Assembly: GCA_001586965.3 (NCBI GenBank)
Contig: LUCW03001354.1
Span: forward strand, 36,001-100,000
Source: Sphaeroforma sirkka
Taxonomy: Eukaryota > Opisthokonta > Ichthyosporea > Ichthyophonida
DNA length: 64,000 bases
Reading direction: 5' to 3'
Below the pieces are notes generated by a model that worked only from the letters and a program-made list of their open reading frames with translations, searched no databases and was not told the DNA's origin. This document shows positions 57,949 to 64,000 of this stretch, in pieces. How positions within the stretch are numbered: the stretch's first letter is position 1; the number at the start of each line of letters is the position of its first letter. The translations under genes and the position numbers were made by a program.

Positions 57949-60153
57949 ATATTTACAATTTAAAAATTATTAAGTTTATTGCAATTTGTTTAAAAAATAT
58001 AAAAAATACATCCTTACTTCATATATTGTATTTTGTTTAAAAGACAAATTAGAACTTTCTCTGTGGTTCTTTTTCAGTTGGCCTATCATCACTGTTTATA
58101 AAAATAGGTTTTTGAAAACCGTTTTACTCTCTTTTTATTTTAATAGCCGCCTGGCTTCCTTTAACTAAATAAGGAAACTATATGGCCTAAATAAGTCGAG
58201 GCCCGAAGTTCCGAACTGCCTGATCATAATATTCTATATCTTTTCTCGCTCTGCTGGTGGTACAACACAGACCACAGTCCACAAACTCCACATGTCCACA
58301 TCAGACTCTTGCCCAGATACTATTTAGTCTCCTAATAGGCTATTAGGCTACTTCCTACCTTTAATTGTCATCACCAACCACCATGCGGTATGCATATTTC
58401 TAATGGGAAAGTTTATGTTGTCTGTTAGAACTCTCATTTTCGATTCTTCCACGTGTGCACTTAACAATCAAGTCACTGCAAACTAGGCTGCACTACTTTT
58501 TTAAATTTAAAAATATACAATCAATACGCCTTGATGAAGATTTTATAAAAAAGGGACCAAATAGTTTTTAAAATATGTGAATTGAAAATAAACACAGACA
58601 CTTACATTGAAATGCAAAGCAATGTGTAGTGTGGCAGTATAAAAGTCACAAGTAAACTGCTGTGTTGGGTTTTTGGTTTAATTTCTTATAATTCTGCATG
58701 GCCATCTTGGACGTGTTCGTTCTTAATTTTAAGTATTCTTCTCTTTCTAGAGGGTCATGAATTCCGGGGGAATTTAAAAAAAAAGGTGATACATAGACTT
58801 CAGAATGTTTTTTTTTAAGGTTATGTATCCACCCAAAAAAATGAAAGAGAAGATTGTTGGTGCATGCACTCGTCATGTGCGCACCTGATTTACCAGTATA
58901 ACCGTATTGGGTACACATCCACACACGCGCAGATTTTGCAACTTTAAATCAACTGGATAGTAGCATGAATTGTAAGAGTATTCATATTTCAATACGAGTA
59001 TTAGCAGACAGCACTGACTACGGGTTTTCTATTTGCCCACAGAGAAGCGCTATCATGCTATATATTGTTCTCTGTTAAATCATTTCATGGATTTCTAGAT
59101 AGTCAGCTTACACATTACCAGAATATTGCGACGAGAATACCAGGTACGGGTTTTCAATATTCGATACGAGAAATAATTTCAGTTGCAGCTTTCAGAGCCA
59201 TGATGGGATCCGTATTAGCCGTAGGCGATGGAAATGAGTTACTTGTACATATTAGAAAATCACACATTGGGTACATGAATAGCGAGCGAGCGGATAAAGT
59301 TCTTACATTGGGTATAAGCTACTTCCAGCTATGTCTGTAAATGTTGTGGAAGACGTACAGATTACCACGATGTATGTAATAATTATGAATTAGTCTGCTG
59401 GATGAGGGGCAAGTGTGAACCATGGCAGCACAGTATACTACAGCGACGAAGTACATCATAGACAAATCAACTGGAACCCCATTAAAATATGTAAATACAC
59501 GAACCTGCATTGCTAGAGGTAAACGAAGGTGCGTTCTCTAGGTACAACAATTGACATATAGAATGCCGGTTGGTCTAGTGATACATATCTTGTCTTTTTA
59601 CAATAGATAGACTGCGATAGATGACACTTTGCCTTAACAGTGATGTTTTTGCACCAGGATCACTTGTGAATTGCAACAAGTACCCTGTCTCCGATAGTGC
59701 GGCCTGCACTAGTGATACATATCTTGACTTCTTATAACAGATAGACTGCGATAGAAGATGACACTGCCTTACAAGTGATATATTTTTGCACCAGGATCAC
59801 TTGTGTAACAAGTACCCTATCTTCGATAGTGCAGCCTGTATAAGAAGTTGACTGTGCAACAAGCCTATTTGCCTTGCGCTTCGCGTAAATAAGTTTTTGG
59901 TATTAATGATACAACTATAAATATAACTGTGTACTCATGTAGCGTGTATATGAGAAAAAACAGCTCTACTCTACAAAGTGTATCACGAACTTATCAAAAG
60001 ATTCCTCATATAATTGATGTTATATATTGCTTCTCTAGTGGACCCGATGCTGTACATCTGTACCTCAATTTTTGAAAGATATTGCTTTTCGGCAGCTTTT
60101 ACTGAGCATTACAAGAAGACTATATGCTATTCTGATCCTACTCCCTGTACTTT
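57949..60153. other. AT-rich spacer between the acyltransferase copies
   Basis: Very AT-rich to about 58900. A plus-strand frame at 59065-59340 (91 codons) has no recognisable motif. The right edge should hold the 3' untranslated region of acyltransferase copy B. Confidence 0.4.
59573..59835. repeat. Direct duplication of about 120-130 bp
   Basis: CTAGTGATACATATCTTG, ATAGACTGCGATAGA, TTTTTGCACCAGGATCACTT and AACAAGTACCCT occur twice in the same order, diverged by small indels. Confidence 0.85.
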
Positions 60154-63698
<3,545 letters not shown>

Positions 63699-64000
63699 CT
63701 GTCACATAAATCAAGAATGGGGAAGCGAACGGAAGAGTTACACCTCAATAGTACACTCTTTGGAACCGGTGTGATTGGGTTGAGCACCTATCCGTAAATG
63801 GATGTGCACTAGAACTCATAGTAATCGGACAATGGCGCGGATGTGCACATGTCACGGCCCTCAGAGCAGAACCGCCTAAGCATGCATACGCAGACTTGCT
63901 GCTCAAACTGTTTGAATGTGTTTATACGATGTCGACTGCGAAAGGAACACGCATGCACGCACAACTCAATGCTAAACCAGTGGAAGCGTGCACCGGGTTC
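63699..64000. other. Intron of acyltransferase B running off the window
   Basis: I looked for the exon equivalent to copy A's exon 4 (VPNDYLPIDLLVTVVANG) and did not find it. In copy A this intron is 432 nt, so the exon should be just beyond the edge. Confidence 0.5.

Noticed and set aside
59570-59600. tRNA-like start GGTTGGTCTAGTGATACA
   Set aside because: It resembles an A-box only. I found no B-box or cloverleaf downstream, so neither a tRNA nor a SINE can be claimed.

Overview
This is a window of eukaryotic nuclear DNA. The genes are rich in spliceosomal introns with GT..AG borders, several proteins are eukaryote-specific (a mitochondrial Oxa1 insertase, THAP zinc fingers, a bromodomain-like protein), and tandem repeats fill a large share of the sequence. 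THAP domains together with this architecture fit a unicellular relative of animals, for example an ichthyosporean. That assignment is inference; no species was identified.

Layout. Positions 1-3.1 kb hold one eroded or poorly resolved alpha/beta-hydrolase-like gene. About 3.85-8.9 kb is a satellite with a 172-bp unit, 10.6-11.2 kb a 41-bp minisatellite, and 11.5-19.65 kb an array of about 8 kb with a 28-bp unit that also has a higher-order period of about 1.6-1.8 kb. From 19.9 to 27.6 kb (minus strand) lies a multi-exon OXA1-type gene whose exons I could join in frame from the presequence region to the stop. Several of its introns carry minisatellites or decayed copies that include the adjoining splice site. 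After a (CA)n/(TA)n block comes a plus-strand gene of four exons (30.3-40.3 kb), including one exon of 6.8 kb. It encodes about 2,700 residues, mostly disordered, with an N-terminal bromodomain-like segment.

Two head-to-head THAP zinc-finger paralogues follow (41.8-43.3 kb minus, 44.4-45.3 kb plus), with an intron at the identical codon position. Next is a complete five-exon gene for a membrane-anchored FkbM-type methyltransferase (46.3-48.4 kb, minus). The right end holds two tandem minus-strand paralogues of a PlsC-type acyltransferase. Copy A is complete with ten exons (50.0-57.1 kb). Copy B runs off the window (60.2 to beyond 63.7 kb). A long imperfect inverted repeat that looks like a MITE lies between them.

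The genes do not form a pathway: the window mixes membrane lipid synthesis, mitochondrial membrane biogenesis, glycan or small-molecule methylation, and putative DNA or chromatin proteins. The unifying feature is genome structure, with tandem duplication acting on satellites, splice junctions and whole genes. All exon models come from reading splice sites and phases by eye, with no transcript evidence.
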